A stretch of 64,000 bases of DNA from Sva-07 sp963793335 (GTDB lineage: Bacteria; Actinomycetota; Acidimicrobiia; Acidimicrobiales; Ilumatobacteraceae), in contig CAWBZS010000014.1 of the NCBI GenBank assembly GCA_963793335.1, positions 1 through 64,000 on the forward strand, read 5' to 3'. Shown here one piece after another: positions 38,068 to 50,187 of this stretch. The notes beneath the pieces were generated by a model that did no database searches, was not told the origin of the DNA, and worked only from the letters and a program-made list of their open reading frames with translations. Made by a program: the position numbers and the translations under genes. Within the stretch, counting starts at the first letter, position 1. Every line of letters starts with the position of its first letter.

Positions 38068-39144
38068 TCAGCTGTACTGGTCGAGAATGGTGGTCTCGGT
38101 CACCCGGCTGAGGGTGTCGCGAATCGCCGTCGCAGTGGCCTCGTCGACGCCGTCGACCGCCATCAGGTCCTCGACTGTGGAGCGTTGCAACTTGGCGAGG
38201 CTGCTGAAGTGCTCGGCGACGTCGACTGCGGTAGCTGAGGGCAACCGGCTCACGCGATGCAACAAGCGCATCCCCTTGGGCGTGACCTCCTGGCTGAGGT
38301 CGGTCGAGTCCGTGCCAGGAGCGAGAGCATCGGCGGCGAGACGCAGATTGAGGACGTCGTCGTCGGACAGCTGCGCCATCCCTTCGAGCGTTTCAGCGAC
38401 CGTGCGGCCCGCTGGCATGTAGTCGGCCACGACGAGGTCGAGCTCGTTGTCGATCTCGCCGTACAGCTCATCGATCTGCAATCGGAGCAGCCGAGCGTCG
38501 ACGCCGAGTTCGATGATCATGGTCTCGATCTCGTCGGCAATTCGGTGCACCATTTCGCCGCGCTGCACCACAGCGACGACGTCGCGCAGGGTGACGACGT
38601 CTTCGACCTCGACTGCGGTGAGGTTGGCGATGGCGTCGTCCAGGCGGACCTTGTAGCGCTCGAGTGTTTGCAGCGCCTGGTTGGCACGGTCGAGGAGGTG
38701 GCCGACCTCGTGGAGCTGTCGCTTGATGCCGCCGGCGTACACGTTGATGACACCCATCTCCTCGCTGGCCGACACCACCGGCACGTCGAGGGATCGGGCG
38801 ACCCGTTCGGCGGTGCGGTGGCGTGTGCCGGTCTCGCTGGTCGGCACGGACGGGTCGGGTACCAGGTGGACGTTGGCCCGGGCGATTCGACCACCGTCGG
38901 CAGAGATGATGATGGCGCCGTCCATCTTGGCGAGCTCCGACAGCCGCTGCGGGCTGTACGGAGCGTCGACGAGGAAGCCGCCGGAGCAGATCGACAACAC
39001 TTCGGCGTCGTCGCTGAGCACGAGCAGCGCGCCGGCCTTGGAGCGCACGACGCGGTCGATGCCGTCGCGCAGCGGGGTGCCCGGCGAGACACGTGCGAGC
39101 GCATCGCGCATCGCCTCGTTCACGCTGGCGTACCCGGAGTTCAT
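38068..39144 (-). CDS. disA: DNA integrity scanning diadenylate cyclase DisA
   Basis: A 358-residue enzyme that makes cyclic di-AMP and senses branched DNA. The DAC domain has the DGA motif (AKMDGAIIIS, near residue 75) and the RHRTAER motif (near 106). A central helical spine follows (ANQALQTLERYKVRLDDAIA), then the C-terminal helix-hairpin-helix (SRLPSATAVDVAEHF and VDGVDEATATAIRDTL). Full length. It lies 43 bases after radA on the same strand; RadA is known to moderate DisA in Bacillus. Confidence 0.96.
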   Translation of the reverse strand: MNSGYASVNEAMRDALARVSPGTPLRDGIDRVVRSKAGALLVLSDDAEVLSICSGGFLVDAPYSPQRLSELAKMDGAIIISADGGRIARANVHLVPDPSVPTSETGTRHRTAERVARSLDVPVVSASEEMGVINVYAGGIKRQLHEVGHLLDRANQALQTLERYKVRLDDAIANLTAVEVEDVVTLRDVVAVVQRGEMVHRIADEIETMIIELGVDARLLRLQIDELYGEIDNELDLVVADYMPAGRTVAETLEGMAQLSDDDVLNLRLAADALAPGTDSTDLSQEVTPKGMRLLHRVSRLPSATAVDVAEHFSSLAKLQRSTVEDLMAVDGVDEATATAIRDTLSRVTETTILDQYS

Positions 39145-39187
39145 GGTCCGATCTTAGGTGCACGTCGCGGCAATCGAGCTGGGCGGG

Positions 39188-40580
39188 TCACACGGCGCTG
39201 CGCAAACCAGTCGGCGCGGTGTGTGTTCCCAGACCAGCGGCCGCGATCGCTTCGCTGAGGGTGCCCGCCCGGATCACCGCGATGTCGACATCGCAATCGG
39301 GCGAGTTGGCGGGCACGACGACGCGGGCGAAGCCGAGCCGGGATGCTTCGGTGAGCCGGCGCGGTGCCTGGCCGACCTGGCGGAGTTCGCCGCCGAGACC
39401 AACCTCGCCGAACACCGCGAGATCGGCGGGCAATGGCTGATCGCGGATGGCGCTCACGACCGCGAGGCAGACGCCGAGATCGAGGCCGGGCTCGGTGAGC
39501 TTCATGCCGCCCGCCGTGGACGTGTACACGTCCTGATCGCCGACGGGGAGGCGGGAGCGGCGACCGAGCACGGCCATCAGCATCGACAGCCGGGCCCCGT
39601 CGAGTCCGAGGGCGCTCCGACGAGGTGGTACGCCAGGAACGGTTGCGCTGGCAAGGGCCTGCACCTCGACCACGATGGGGCGCTGGCCTTCCATCGTGGG
39701 CACCACCACCGAGCCGGGCACCCCGGTTCGGCGGTCGGCGAGGAACAGCGACGACGCGTCGGGCACCCCGATGAGCCCGACGGTGGCCATCTCGAACAGG
39801 CCGAGTTCGTTGGTGGGACCGAAGCGATGCTTCGAGGCACGCAGCAGTCGGAGCGTCGTGGTGGCGGTCTCCCTCGAACTGCAACACGGTGTCGACGACG
39901 TGTTCGAGCACCCGTGGCCCCGCCAGGCCACCTTCCTTGGTGACGTGCCCCACGAGCACGATCGACACGCCGCGTTGCTTTGCCTCGTTGACCAGCCGCT
40001 GTGCGCAGCCGCGCACCTGTCCGACACTGCCGGGCAGCGACGCGAGACCGGGATCGGACACTGTCTGGATCGAGTCGATCACCACGAGCTCGGGGTTGGT
40101 CGAGTCGATGGCGTCGAGGATGTGCGGCAAGGACGTTTCGGCGTGCAACCAGAGATCGTCTCGGGTGGCGCCCAGACGCTCGGCGCGTCGCTTGACCTGC
40201 TGCGCACTCTCCTCGGCGGTGACGTACAGGGTGGGGCCACGCCACGCCGCGAGCAGTTGCAGCAGCAGCGTGCTCTTGCCGATGCCCGGCTCGCCACCCA
40301 GCAGGGTGACCGAACCGGCCACCAGGCCACCGCCGAGCACCCGATCGAGCTCGGGGAGGTGTGTGGCGATCGGGTCGCCGTGCTCGCTGCCGACGTCGCC
40401 GATGCGTGTGGGTCCGGGACGGGGTGATGCGGCGAGCGGAACCTCGGCGACACCCGCCATTTCGACGTCTTCGACCAGCGTGTTCCAGTCGCCGCACCCC
40501 GAGCACCGTCCTGCCCACTTCGGGTGGGAGGTGCCGCATTCGGTGCACACGTGGACCAACTTCGCTCGACTCGATGCCAT
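39188..40580 (-). CDS. radA: DNA repair protein RadA, frame broken near 39860
   Basis: RecA-like branch-migration protein. The N-terminal Cys4 zinc finger (CTECGTSHPKWAGRCSGCG) is followed by Walker A GGEPGIGKSTLLLQ, the RadA-specific KNRFG-like motif SKHRFGPTNELGLFEM and a Lon-like C-terminal domain. The frame shifts just before LRLLRASKHRFG: up to LQFEGDR one frame is used, after it another, which ends correctly at 39188. Removing one base near 39860 restores a normal protein of about 464 residues. radA is conserved and useful, so an indel error is more likely than gene loss. ATG 40580 or GTG 40583 starts it. Confidence 0.92.
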
Positions 40581-40627
40581 CACACCATCATGACGATGGG
40601 CTGTCGCACAGTTGGCGATGCCTGGAG

Positions 40628-40667
40628 GACAACACGGGTCGACAACACGGGTCAGACCCGTGTTGTC
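40628..40667. repeat. GTC(A/T)GAC-core hairpin with duplicated arm, copy 4
   Basis: The 13-mer GACAACACGGGTC occurs at 40628-40640 and 40641-40653. After one A its perfect reverse complement follows at 40655-40667. The centre is GGGTC-A-GACCC. It lies 4 bases beyond the stop of the DsbA-like gene and before the radA start. Confidence 0.85.
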
Positions 40668-40671
40668 CCCG

Positions 40672-41385
40672 TCAGTCGAAGCTGATGACCTTGCCGCGGT
40701 TGATCGACACCCAATCGCGGGCCTCGAGGTAGGGGCGAAGACGATCGGCGATCACCTCGCCGTGATGGCGATTCTTCGGTCGTTGCAGCTCGAACAGGTA
40801 GGGGAACTCGAGCCAGGCCGTGGTCGCGTCCCACAGCCTCACTGCTGCGTCGCCGCTCGGTGGATCGAGCACCACGGGCCCGAAGAGGCATGTTGGTTCG
40901 CCGTCCGGTCCAGGGAACTCGGGAAAGAACAGCGTCGGCACGCCGTAGCCGCCGGCGGCGATCACTCGCTCGTGCTCGCTGCGCACCTCGTCGTGCGTCG
41001 TCGGATCGGCGATGGCAGCGTCGACCACGCCCGGATCGAGCCCGATCTCCTCGAGCAGGTGACGTGCCACGTCCGGCTCGTGCGGGCGGTGTCCCTCCTC
41101 GTGCAGCGCCCGCCCGGCGCGCTCGTACCACCTGTCGAGATCATCCATGCTCGTGCGGCGCAGGAGTGCGCCGATGCGCATCATCGACCACCCGTACGAC
41201 CAGTCGCGTTCCCACGGGTGCTTCTTGCCGTCGACCCGGTTGACCTCTTCGAGGCTGAAGAACTTCCAGTCGATCTGCAGGCCGTTCTGTGCACGGACGT
41301 CGCGGATCCACTGCGCTGTCTGATAGGCGAACGGGCACATGACGTCGAAGTGGAAGTCGACGCGGGTCGGGGCTGCGTGGGGCAT
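40672..41385 (-). CDS. DsbA-family oxidoreductase-like protein
   Basis: A 237-residue thioredoxin-fold protein of the DsbA/mycothiol-linked group. It opens TRVDFHFDVMCPFAYQTAQW, where the active site reads CPFA rather than CPxC, so only the first cysteine remains. A helical insertion follows, and the cis-Pro loop fits GVPTLFFPEFPG. No signal peptide, so it acts in the cytoplasm. Single-cysteine members in actinobacteria can use mycothiol as reductant; that is inference here. It lies between lppM (11 bases) and radA in a minus-strand run. Start ATG 41385. Confidence 0.8.
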   Translation of the reverse strand: MPHAAPTRVDFHFDVMCPFAYQTAQWIRDVRAQNGLQIDWKFFSLEEVNRVDGKKHPWERDWSYGWSMMRIGALLRRTSMDDLDRWYERAGRALHEEGHRPHEPDVARHLLEEIGLDPGVVDAAIADPTTHDEVRSEHERVIAAGGYGVPTLFFPEFPGPDGEPTCLFGPVVLDPPSGDAAVRLWDATTAWLEFPYLFELQRPKNRHHGEVIADRLRPYLEARDWVSINRGKVISFD

Positions 41386-41396
41386 GCCCAACGATG

Positions 41397-42176
41397 TCAC
41401 ATGTCGCGTCGGCGTCGAGAGCGCTTCCACCGCGCCCAGAGCACGTAGCCGATGAAGAGGGTCATGAAGCCGACCCATGCCACCAGTGCCACGAGCGCGA
41501 TCACCGACAACGGTCGTGCCCACCAACGATCGTCGCCGGGTGACTGGACCGCCACCGCTCGCATCTCGATCACGGTGCCTTCCGTCGGCACCAGCCACTC
41601 GAGCTCGCCGTCGTCCAGCTCGCGTCCGTTGGTCTCGCTCAGGTCGACCTCTCCGGGCAGTGAGATCCGGATGTCGGCGGTGATCGCTGTCCCCGGTGTG
41701 GCGCCGCTGTCGGCGATCTGCTCGGCGAAGGGCACCGAACCGACCGCAGCGACGAGATCCTCGTCCGCGAAGCTGTCGAATCCGTCGGGCAGCCCGAGCA
41801 GACCACCGACACGGTTGGTGGCGTCCTCGCCAGTCGTATTGCGTGTGACGAGCATGTCGCTGAACGGCGGCCCGAGGCTGTTGAGCAGGTTGGTCGCCTC
41901 CTCGTCGGACGAGAAGGCCCGGCGCATGGTGATGGTGAGGCCGCCGTCGGGCAACGCCGTCGGCCCGTCGATCGCCCAGCCGGCGTCTGCGACGTCGTCG
42001 ATCGCCAGTTCGTCAGCGATCGTGGGGACCGCAGCAACGACGTCGGCGTCGGCGGTGGCCACGAACGTGATCACTCCGGTGCCGTCGGGCTCCATCACCA
42101 TCTCGACACTGAGATCCACCCGACACCCAGCAAGCGCAGCAGCGCAGGCGCACAGGGCCAGGAGTCGGCGAATCAC
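41397..42176 (-). CDS. LppM-like lipoprotein
   Basis: A 259-residue protein with a lipoprotein signal (RRLLALCACAAALAGC, lipobox LAGC), an extracytoplasmic beta-rich domain starting RVDLSVEMVMEPDGTGVITF, and one C-terminal membrane helix (SVIALVALVAWVGFMTLFIG) with a basic end (WKRSRRRR). This fits the mycobacterial LppM family, which binds lipids and has been tied to cell-surface lipoglycan handling. Anchored at both ends. It follows clpC by 33 bases. Confidence 0.82.
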   Translation of the reverse strand: MIRRLLALCACAAALAGCRVDLSVEMVMEPDGTGVITFVATADADVVAAVPTIADELAIDDVADAGWAIDGPTALPDGGLTITMRRAFSSDEEATNLLNSLGPPFSDMLVTRNTTGEDATNRVGGLLGLPDGFDSFADEDLVAAVGSVPFAEQIADSGATPGTAITADIRISLPGEVDLSETNGRELDDGELEWLVPTEGTVIEMRAVAVQSPGDDRWWARPLSVIALVALVAWVGFMTLFIGYVLWARWKRSRRRRDM

Positions 42177-42209
42177 GTGTCGAGTATGGCCGACGAAGGG
42201 CGCCGGAGT

Positions 42210-44822
<2,613 letters not shown>

Positions 44823-44970
44823 GGAGTGCCCTTTCCACAACGTGGGGATTCCGTGCGACAACCCTACCGGCGCCTGCCTGATACCACGGGCCGGGCCCGC
44901 GTGACAAAAAGATCACCCGCGATGGGAATACGAACGGCTGACGGCGCGCTGCTCCCGTCGCCGACGAGCG

Positions 44971-46062
44971 TCAGCGCACGCCTTGCGCGTCGGGCAGCGA
45001 CCACAGCAGCGCCTCGAGCAGCAACTTCTCGTTGGGATTGCGGTCGAGGGCCTCGATCGCAGCGTGGATCTGCTGCACGGCGTGTGCACATCCGTCGATG
45101 TCGGTGGTGCCGCCGCTGACGGCGGTGTCTCGATACGTCGCAGCCATCGCCGCCATGCCGCTGCGCAACTCGTCGGTGCGGTGCCGGCGCAGCTCGCGCC
45201 GGTGACGCTCATCGAGTTGTTTCTTGCCGCTCCCGCGCTCCCCATGTGCCTTGATGCGTTCGTCGAGTTCGGCAACCTCGGCGCCATGACGTGCTGCCAA
45301 TGGTTCGGCCGCCGCGTCGATCAGCTCCAACAGTTGACTCGCGAGCGGAATCGCGACCGCTCCGCTGCCGTCGAGTTGATGCGGCGCCTCGGCGAACGCC
45401 GCCCGCCGCTCGGACAGCGCAGCATCGGTGGCGAGCACTCTCGCCCGATCGAGATCGCCATGTGCGGCTCGTGCCGCAGCCATCGCTGCCGCCGGGTTGA
45501 CGCCTTCGGCGACGAGTCGCGCAGCCACCGTGTCGGGGCTGATCGCCCGGAAGTCGATCCGTGCGCAACGTGATGAAATCGTGATCAGGTCGTGGGGAAC
45601 GAAGTCGGCGAGGATCAGGAACGTCACCGTGTCGGGTGGCTCCTCGATCAGCTTGAGGAGACGCCCGGCTCCCTCCGGGGCGAGGAGGTGGAATTCGTCG
45701 AGGATCATCACCTTCCGTGCGCCCTCCGACGGGGTGAGCGACGCCTCGTGGATGATCTCCTTCGCCTGCTGCTTGTCGATCCTCGGGCCCACCCGTCGGA
45801 CCTCGCGTACGTCGGGATGCTCGCCGCGCAGCGCCAGGGCAGCGTCGCGCTGGTCGGGGTCCTCGGCGCCGGTCAGTAGCAGTGCTGCGAATGATCGAGC
45901 AGCTTGGAGTTTGGTGGAGCCGGCGGGCCCGACGAACAGGTAGGCGTGGACCGCCCCGCGCTCGGCTGCGGCTCGCAGCTGGGCGACCGCCCTGCCCTGT
46001 CCGACCACGGCGTCCCACAGGGGCCCGGGGCGGGTGTCGGTGCTGGCGGTCGCGTCGCTCAC
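44971..46062 (-). CDS. holB: DNA polymerase III subunit delta prime
   Basis: A 363-residue clamp-loader subunit of the AAA+ fold. It starts LWDAVVGQGRAVAQLRAA and has HAYLFVGPAGSTKLQAA where Walker A would be; the lysine-threonine pair is altered, as is normal for the non-hydrolysing delta prime. VMILDEFHLL marks motif B and TVTFLILADF the sensor. The GTG start at 46062 overlaps the tmk stop (GTGA), so tmk and holB are cotranslated, an order common in many bacteria. Confidence 0.9.
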   Translation of the reverse strand: MSDATASTDTRPGPLWDAVVGQGRAVAQLRAAAERGAVHAYLFVGPAGSTKLQAARSFAALLLTGAEDPDQRDAALALRGEHPDVREVRRVGPRIDKQQAKEIIHEASLTPSEGARKVMILDEFHLLAPEGAGRLLKLIEEPPDTVTFLILADFVPHDLITISSRCARIDFRAISPDTVAARLVAEGVNPAAAMAAARAAHGDLDRARVLATDAALSERRAAFAEAPHQLDGSGAVAIPLASQLLELIDAAAEPLAARHGAEVAELDERIKAHGERGSGKKQLDERHRRELRRHRTDELRSGMAAMAATYRDTAVSGGTTDIDGCAHAVQQIHAAIEALDRNPNEKLLLEALLWSLPDAQGVR

Positions 46063-46670
46063 GCCACCCCGCGGTCTGCGAGTGCGCCTCGGATGTCGTC
46101 GGCGACGCGGTCGATCGAGCCGACGGCTTCGACCGTGATCCACTGCGCTGGGTCGGCGGCGGCCATCGATCGGAATCCGGCGAGCACTCGGGCGTGGAAC
46201 GCCTCGCCGGCGGCCTCGAAGCGGTCGAGGTCGCGGCGGCTCATCCGTTCGGAGATGACGTCGTCGGGAGTGTCGAGAAACACCACGATGCTCGGCCAGA
46301 GCCCGCGGGTTCCCCACTCGTTGAGTCGGCGGATCTCGTCGACGTCGATCTCGCGCCCGTAGCCCTGGTATGCGAGCGACGAGTACACCGATCGGTCGCT
46401 CACCACGGCACGCCCGGCATCGAGTGCCGGTCGGACCACCTCGGCGATGTGCTGGGCGCGATCGGCGGCGGTGATCAGTGCTTCGGAGCGGGGATCGAGG
46501 TTGCGAACCGTCGTGTCGTGCAGCACCTCGCGCAATCGTGCGCCGACGTCGGTGCCGCCGGTCTCTCGGGTGAGCACGGCGCCGATCGAGTGCGCCAAGC
46601 GGGCGGCCTGGGTCGACTTGCCGGAACCCTCTGCCCCCTCGAACGCGATGTAGGGCGGCGGTTGACTCAC
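46059..46670 (-). CDS. tmk: Thymidylate kinase
   Basis: A 203-residue kinase that phosphorylates dTMP to dTDP. The P-loop is IAFEGAEGSGKSTQAARLA, the DRS motif is VVSDRSVYSSLAYQG, and a lid arginine region follows (SERMSRRDLDRFE). GTG 46670 (VSQPPPYIAFEG) is preferred since the longer frame from 46706 adds 12 residues not seen in the family. Confidence 0.94.
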   Translation of the reverse strand: MSQPPPYIAFEGAEGSGKSTQAARLAHSIGAVLTRETGGTDVGARLREVLHDTTVRNLDPRSEALITAADRAQHIAEVVRPALDAGRAVVSDRSVYSSLAYQGYGREIDVDEIRRLNEWGTRGLWPSIVVFLDTPDDVISERMSRRDLDRFEAAGEAFHARVLAGFRSMAAADPAQWITVEAVGSIDRVADDIRGALADRGVA

Positions 46671-46755
46671 GGCGCCCGAGCGTACTCCTCCCAGAAATCG
46701 CAACACTCCACCCCAGGCTTCACTCCAGGATGGACATCCCTGGCCGAAGCGAGGT

Positions 46756-46811
46756 GACGCGGTCGAGGTGGCGCGGTCGAGGTGGCGCGGTCGAGGTGGC
46801 GCCGTCGGGGT
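46756..46811. repeat. 14-bp tandem repeat, four units
   Basis: Units start at 46756, 46770, 46784 and 46798, each close to GGCGCGGTCGAGGT. The last unit has two changes. It fills the gap between tmk and the copper protein gene. Function unknown; a repeat of this size may vary in copy number. Confidence 0.85.
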
Positions 46812-46818
46812 CGAGCGG

Positions 46819-48390
46819 TCAGGATGCGGCTGCCACGAGGGCGGCGGTGACGATGACGACGAACACGAGCAGGATTGCTTCAGCGGTCACGGTGGCCCGA
46901 ACGCGGTCGAGGAGTTCGGGGTCGTCAGGGTTGGTGTCGAGCGCTGGAACCAACCGGAAGTGGTTGTACGCCCCGCCGATGGCGGCGAGCCCGACTGCGG
47001 CGACCTTGAGGAGCAGGATCCGGCCCCATTCGGTGCCGGTCAGCTCGCCGAAGGAGTCGAGGACGAGCACGGTCATCAGCAGGCCGGCGATCGCAACCGC
47101 GACGAGGGACACCGTTGCGATCGGTGAGAATCGGACGGCGAGTTCAGCAGCGCGGGTCGCTCGACCGGCGCGTGATCGCTTCCAGATCACTGCCGCCATC
47201 AACACGATGCCGCCGATCCAGATCGATCCAGCGATGAAGTGCACACTGTTGACGATGGCGTGCAGGGGACGGAGCCCCTTGGTCACGGTGTGACCGTCGA
47301 ACCAGAACGACACGACGATCAACCCGACGCCGACGAAGGCTAACCACGACCTGCGGTCCGGCTTCCACCGCACCACATCGCCGATGTCGTCTCGCGGTGC
47401 AGCTGCGGCGCCAGCCTCGAGCAACTCGGGCTCGACCACCGCTGCCGAAAGCGCCGTGGCCCGCCGTACTCGAGGTACCGCCACGATCGTCACTGCCAGG
47501 CCGAACGCGAGCGCGAGACCGCCCGCGAGTCGGAACAGGCCAGCGACACCGGCCGATGTGGAGAGCGTTCCGACGATCGACTCGTCGAGGAGCTGGGTGA
47601 CCCCGAGGTACTCGAGTGCAGCCCCGACGACGATCACCGCTGCGAACACCCGGACCGCAGTGAGGGCCCACTGCACCTCCGAGCGACGTCCGCGCAACGC
47701 CGCGCCGAGGAAGGCCAGGGCGCCGATCCCGATCGTTGCACCGAGGAACTCGATGGTGCGCCCCGCTCGGGCCAGCGACTCGCCGGGCGTGCTGGCAGGG
47801 GCCGCGAGGAAGTCGTCGAGCGATGTCGGTGAGGAGGTCGATGCCGGTACCGATGAAGTATCCGTCGGCGCCTCGGTGCCCGCTGCTGCGGCCCCGTCGG
47901 GAACGGAACTCGGGGCAGGTGTGCTCGCCGGCGCAGTGGCCGGCGCACTGGCCGGTGTGGTCACGGGCGCTGCCGCTGCAGCCACGGTGAAGGTGAAGCT
48001 GCCATCGATGGGATGGGCGTCACCGGCGCGCACCTGCCAGCGGACACCGACGTCGCCGCCAGCGAGTGGTGGATCGAACCGAAGATCGAACGTTTGCCCG
48101 TCGAGCGTGGTCACCTCGGTCGGCGTGCGCAACGTGCCGTCGCCGTCGAGAATCGTGAACTCGTCGCCCGCCGGTTCGGCAGGGTTCGTGAAACGAATGG
48201 TCACCGTGTCGACCGGGGCGTCGAGGACATCGCCATTGGCCGGGCTCGACGAGTCGAACGCGGTGTGAGCGAACACCTGCCCTGGCAGCACCAAGAGGCC
48301 GATCGCAACGACGACCGCAGCCACCGCACCGAGCGCTGCGCTGTGGCGTCGACCGGTTCGTTCGTTCGGCTTCAGCAGCATGAGCCGCAC
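46819..48390 (-). CDS. CopC-CopD fusion, copper-resistance-type membrane protein (2)
   Basis: A 523-residue protein. A signal peptide (AALGAVAAVVVAIGLLVLPG) precedes a CopC domain beginning HTAFDSSSPANGDVLDAP after FA, so the mature protein begins with His, the classical copper ligand. A second ligand-like His lies in AGDAHPIDGSF. A Thr/Pro/Ala linker (about 140-190) is followed by a CopD domain of eight membrane helices. This copy keeps the His missing from the 26980-28830 paralogue. It is divergent from the sulfide:quinone reductase operon. Confidence 0.85.
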   Translation of the reverse strand: MRLMLLKPNERTGRRHSAALGAVAAVVVAIGLLVLPGQVFAHTAFDSSSPANGDVLDAPVDTVTIRFTNPAEPAGDEFTILDGDGTLRTPTEVTTLDGQTFDLRFDPPLAGGDVGVRWQVRAGDAHPIDGSFTFTVAAAAAPVTTPASAPATAPASTPAPSSVPDGAAAAGTEAPTDTSSVPASTSSPTSLDDFLAAPASTPGESLARAGRTIEFLGATIGIGALAFLGAALRGRRSEVQWALTAVRVFAAVIVVGAALEYLGVTQLLDESIVGTLSTSAGVAGLFRLAGGLALAFGLAVTIVAVPRVRRATALSAAVVEPELLEAGAAAAPRDDIGDVVRWKPDRRSWLAFVGVGLIVVSFWFDGHTVTKGLRPLHAIVNSVHFIAGSIWIGGIVLMAAVIWKRSRAGRATRAAELAVRFSPIATVSLVAVAIAGLLMTVLVLDSFGELTGTEWGRILLLKVAAVGLAAIGGAYNHFRLVPALDTNPDDPELLDRVRATVTAEAILLVFVVIVTAALVAAAS

Positions 48391-48570
48391 AGGCTAGGCC
48401 GTCGGTCGGCGGTGCCGTTCTCGGCTCGGGGAGGCGACCACCTCGGCAGTCGTCGTCGGGATACCCCCACGGGATAGTGACGAAAGCCCGTGTTGGCCAG
48501 ATCGGCGGCGCCGTACCGTCAATGCTCGAGGACATTCGCAACAGTTGCGAGATGCATGATCGGAGGACTC

Positions 48571-49836
48571 GTGGCTGACCACAGCGACGGCGGACAACAA
48601 CGGCTGGTGATCCTGGGTGCTGGGACCGGCGGAACGCTGACGGCCAACCGGCTTCGCAAGAAGTTCAAGGACGACCGGCTGCGGATCGACATCGTCGATC
48701 AAGACGACCAGCACGTGTATCAACCGGGTCTGCTGTTCGTCCCGTTCGGCCTCGCAGAACCCGACGAGATCGTGCGCTCACGCCGGCGTCAGCTCAAGAA
48801 GGGCATTCACTACCACCAGTGCCCGATCGACTCGGTCGACATCGAGGCGAACACGGTCAGCCTGGAGAATGGCACCACACTCGAGTACGACGTGCTCCTG
48901 GTCGCCACCGGGACCTCGCTCCTCTTCGACGAGACCGAAGGCATGACCGGGCCAGGTTGGCGCGAGACGGTCCACACGTTCTACGACATGGAGGGAGCGA
49001 CGATCCTCGCCGACGCGCTCGACGACTTCGACGAGGGTCACCTGGTGATCAACGTCGTCGACATGCCGATCAAGTGCCCGGTGGCCCCACTCGAGTTCGC
49101 ATTCCTCGCCGACTGGTACTTCACCGAGAAGGGTGTGCGAGACGACGTCACGATCAGCTACGTGACCCCGCTCGACGGTGCGTTCACCAAGCCGACTGCG
49201 TCGGCGGCACTCGGATCTCTGCTCGAGGACAAGCACATCGAGGTGATCGCCGAGTTCAACACTGGCGAGGTCGACGGCGAGGGCTGCAAGCTGATCAGCT
49301 GGGACGGCCGGGAGGTCGACTTCGACCTCGCCGTGATGATCCCGCTCCATGGTGGCGCCGAGTACGTCGAGGACTCGCCCGGTCTCGGCGACGAGCTCGG
49401 GTTCATCCCCACCGACAACGCCACGTTGCAGTCGACGGTGAAACCGAACATCTTCGTCATCGGCGATGCCGCCGACGTTCCGACGTCCAAGGCGGGCTCG
49501 GTCACCCACTTCGAGGGTGAGGTGCTGGTGGAGAACATCGAGGCATTCCTGAACGGCGAACCGATCGAGCACACCTACGACGGCCACGCCAACTGCTTCA
49601 TCGAGACAGGGTTCTCCAAGGCGCTGTTGATCGACTTCAACTACGAGGACGAACCGGTCGGTGGCCACTATCCGGGCCCGCTCGGGTTGCCGCTGCTGAA
49701 GGAGTCTCGGGCGAACCACCTCGGCAAGCTGATGTTCCAGTCGTTCTACTGGCACGGGCTGCTGCCCGGTCGTGACATCCCCGGCATCGGACCCGACATG
49801 CCCAAGCTCGGCAAGAAGCAGCCCGTCACGGGCTGA
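48571..49836 (+). CDS. sqr: Sulfide:quinone oxidoreductase-like flavoprotein
   Basis: A 421-residue FAD enzyme of the SQR/NDH-2 superfamily. The N-terminal fold is LVILGAGTGGTLTANRLRKK, then HVYQPGLLFVPFG as in type III SQR. A key Cys lies in DMPIKCPVAPLEFAF, with NIFVIGDAADVPTSKAGSV near the end. It would oxidise sulfide and pass electrons to quinone at the inner face of the membrane. GTG 48571 is chosen because GGAGGA lies 6 bases upstream; an ATG at 48556 lacks a site. It heads an operon with tusE/dsrC and dsrE2. Confidence 0.85.
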   Translation: MADHSDGGQQRLVILGAGTGGTLTANRLRKKFKDDRLRIDIVDQDDQHVYQPGLLFVPFGLAEPDEIVRSRRRQLKKGIHYHQCPIDSVDIEANTVSLENGTTLEYDVLLVATGTSLLFDETEGMTGPGWRETVHTFYDMEGATILADALDDFDEGHLVINVVDMPIKCPVAPLEFAFLADWYFTEKGVRDDVTISYVTPLDGAFTKPTASAALGSLLEDKHIEVIAEFNTGEVDGEGCKLISWDGREVDFDLAVMIPLHGGAEYVEDSPGLGDELGFIPTDNATLQSTVKPNIFVIGDAADVPTSKAGSVTHFEGEVLVENIEAFLNGEPIEHTYDGHANCFIETGFSKALLIDFNYEDEPVGGHYPGPLGLPLLKESRANHLGKLMFQSFYWHGLLPGRDIPGIGPDMPKLGKKQPVTG

Positions 49837-49865
49837 CACGAAACGCACCCGAAAGGACCCCGAAC

Positions 49866-50186
49866 ATGCCCACCAAGACACTCGCCGGAACTCCTGTGGA
49901 GGTGAACGACGAGGGGTTCTTCGTCGACGCCCAGCAGTGGACCAAGGAGATGGCGCCCGAGATCGCCGACGAGATCGGTGTACCGACTCCGTTGAACGAT
50001 CGCCATTGGACCGTGATCGACCTGATGCGCAACGAATACTTCGCCAAGGGCACCGGCCCGACCGTGCGCAAGATCAGCAAGCTCTCCGACGTCACCACCA
50101 AAGAACTCTTCGTGCTCTTCCCGAAGGGCCCCGCCAAGCTCGCCGCGATGGTGGCGGGCATCCCCAAGCCGAAGGGTTGCATCTGA
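49866..50186 (+). CDS. tusE: DsrC/TusE-family sulfur carrier protein
   Basis: A 106-residue sulfur-carrier protein with the family's C-terminal arm AGIPKPKGCI, the penultimate cysteine being the sulfur-bearing residue. The position 11 residues before it, Cys in true DsrC, is Ala here, so the protein has one arm cysteine, like TusE and related DsrC-like proteins. AAAGGA about 9 bases upstream fixes ATG 49866. It lies between sqr and dsrE2, so sulfur from sulfide oxidation is probably passed along these three. No dsrAB or hdr genes are in view. Confidence 0.88.
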   Translation: MPTKTLAGTPVEVNDEGFFVDAQQWTKEMAPEIADEIGVPTPLNDRHWTVIDLMRNEYFAKGTGPTVRKISKLSDVTTKELFVLFPKGPAKLAAMVAGIPKPKGCI

Positions 50187-50187
50187 C

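Noticed and set aside
44887..44899. GC-rich hairpin CGGGCC-G-GGCCCG upstream of clpC as terminator of holB
   Set aside because: Short, in GC-rich context and 70 bases past the stop; no supporting tail, so not listed as a feature.
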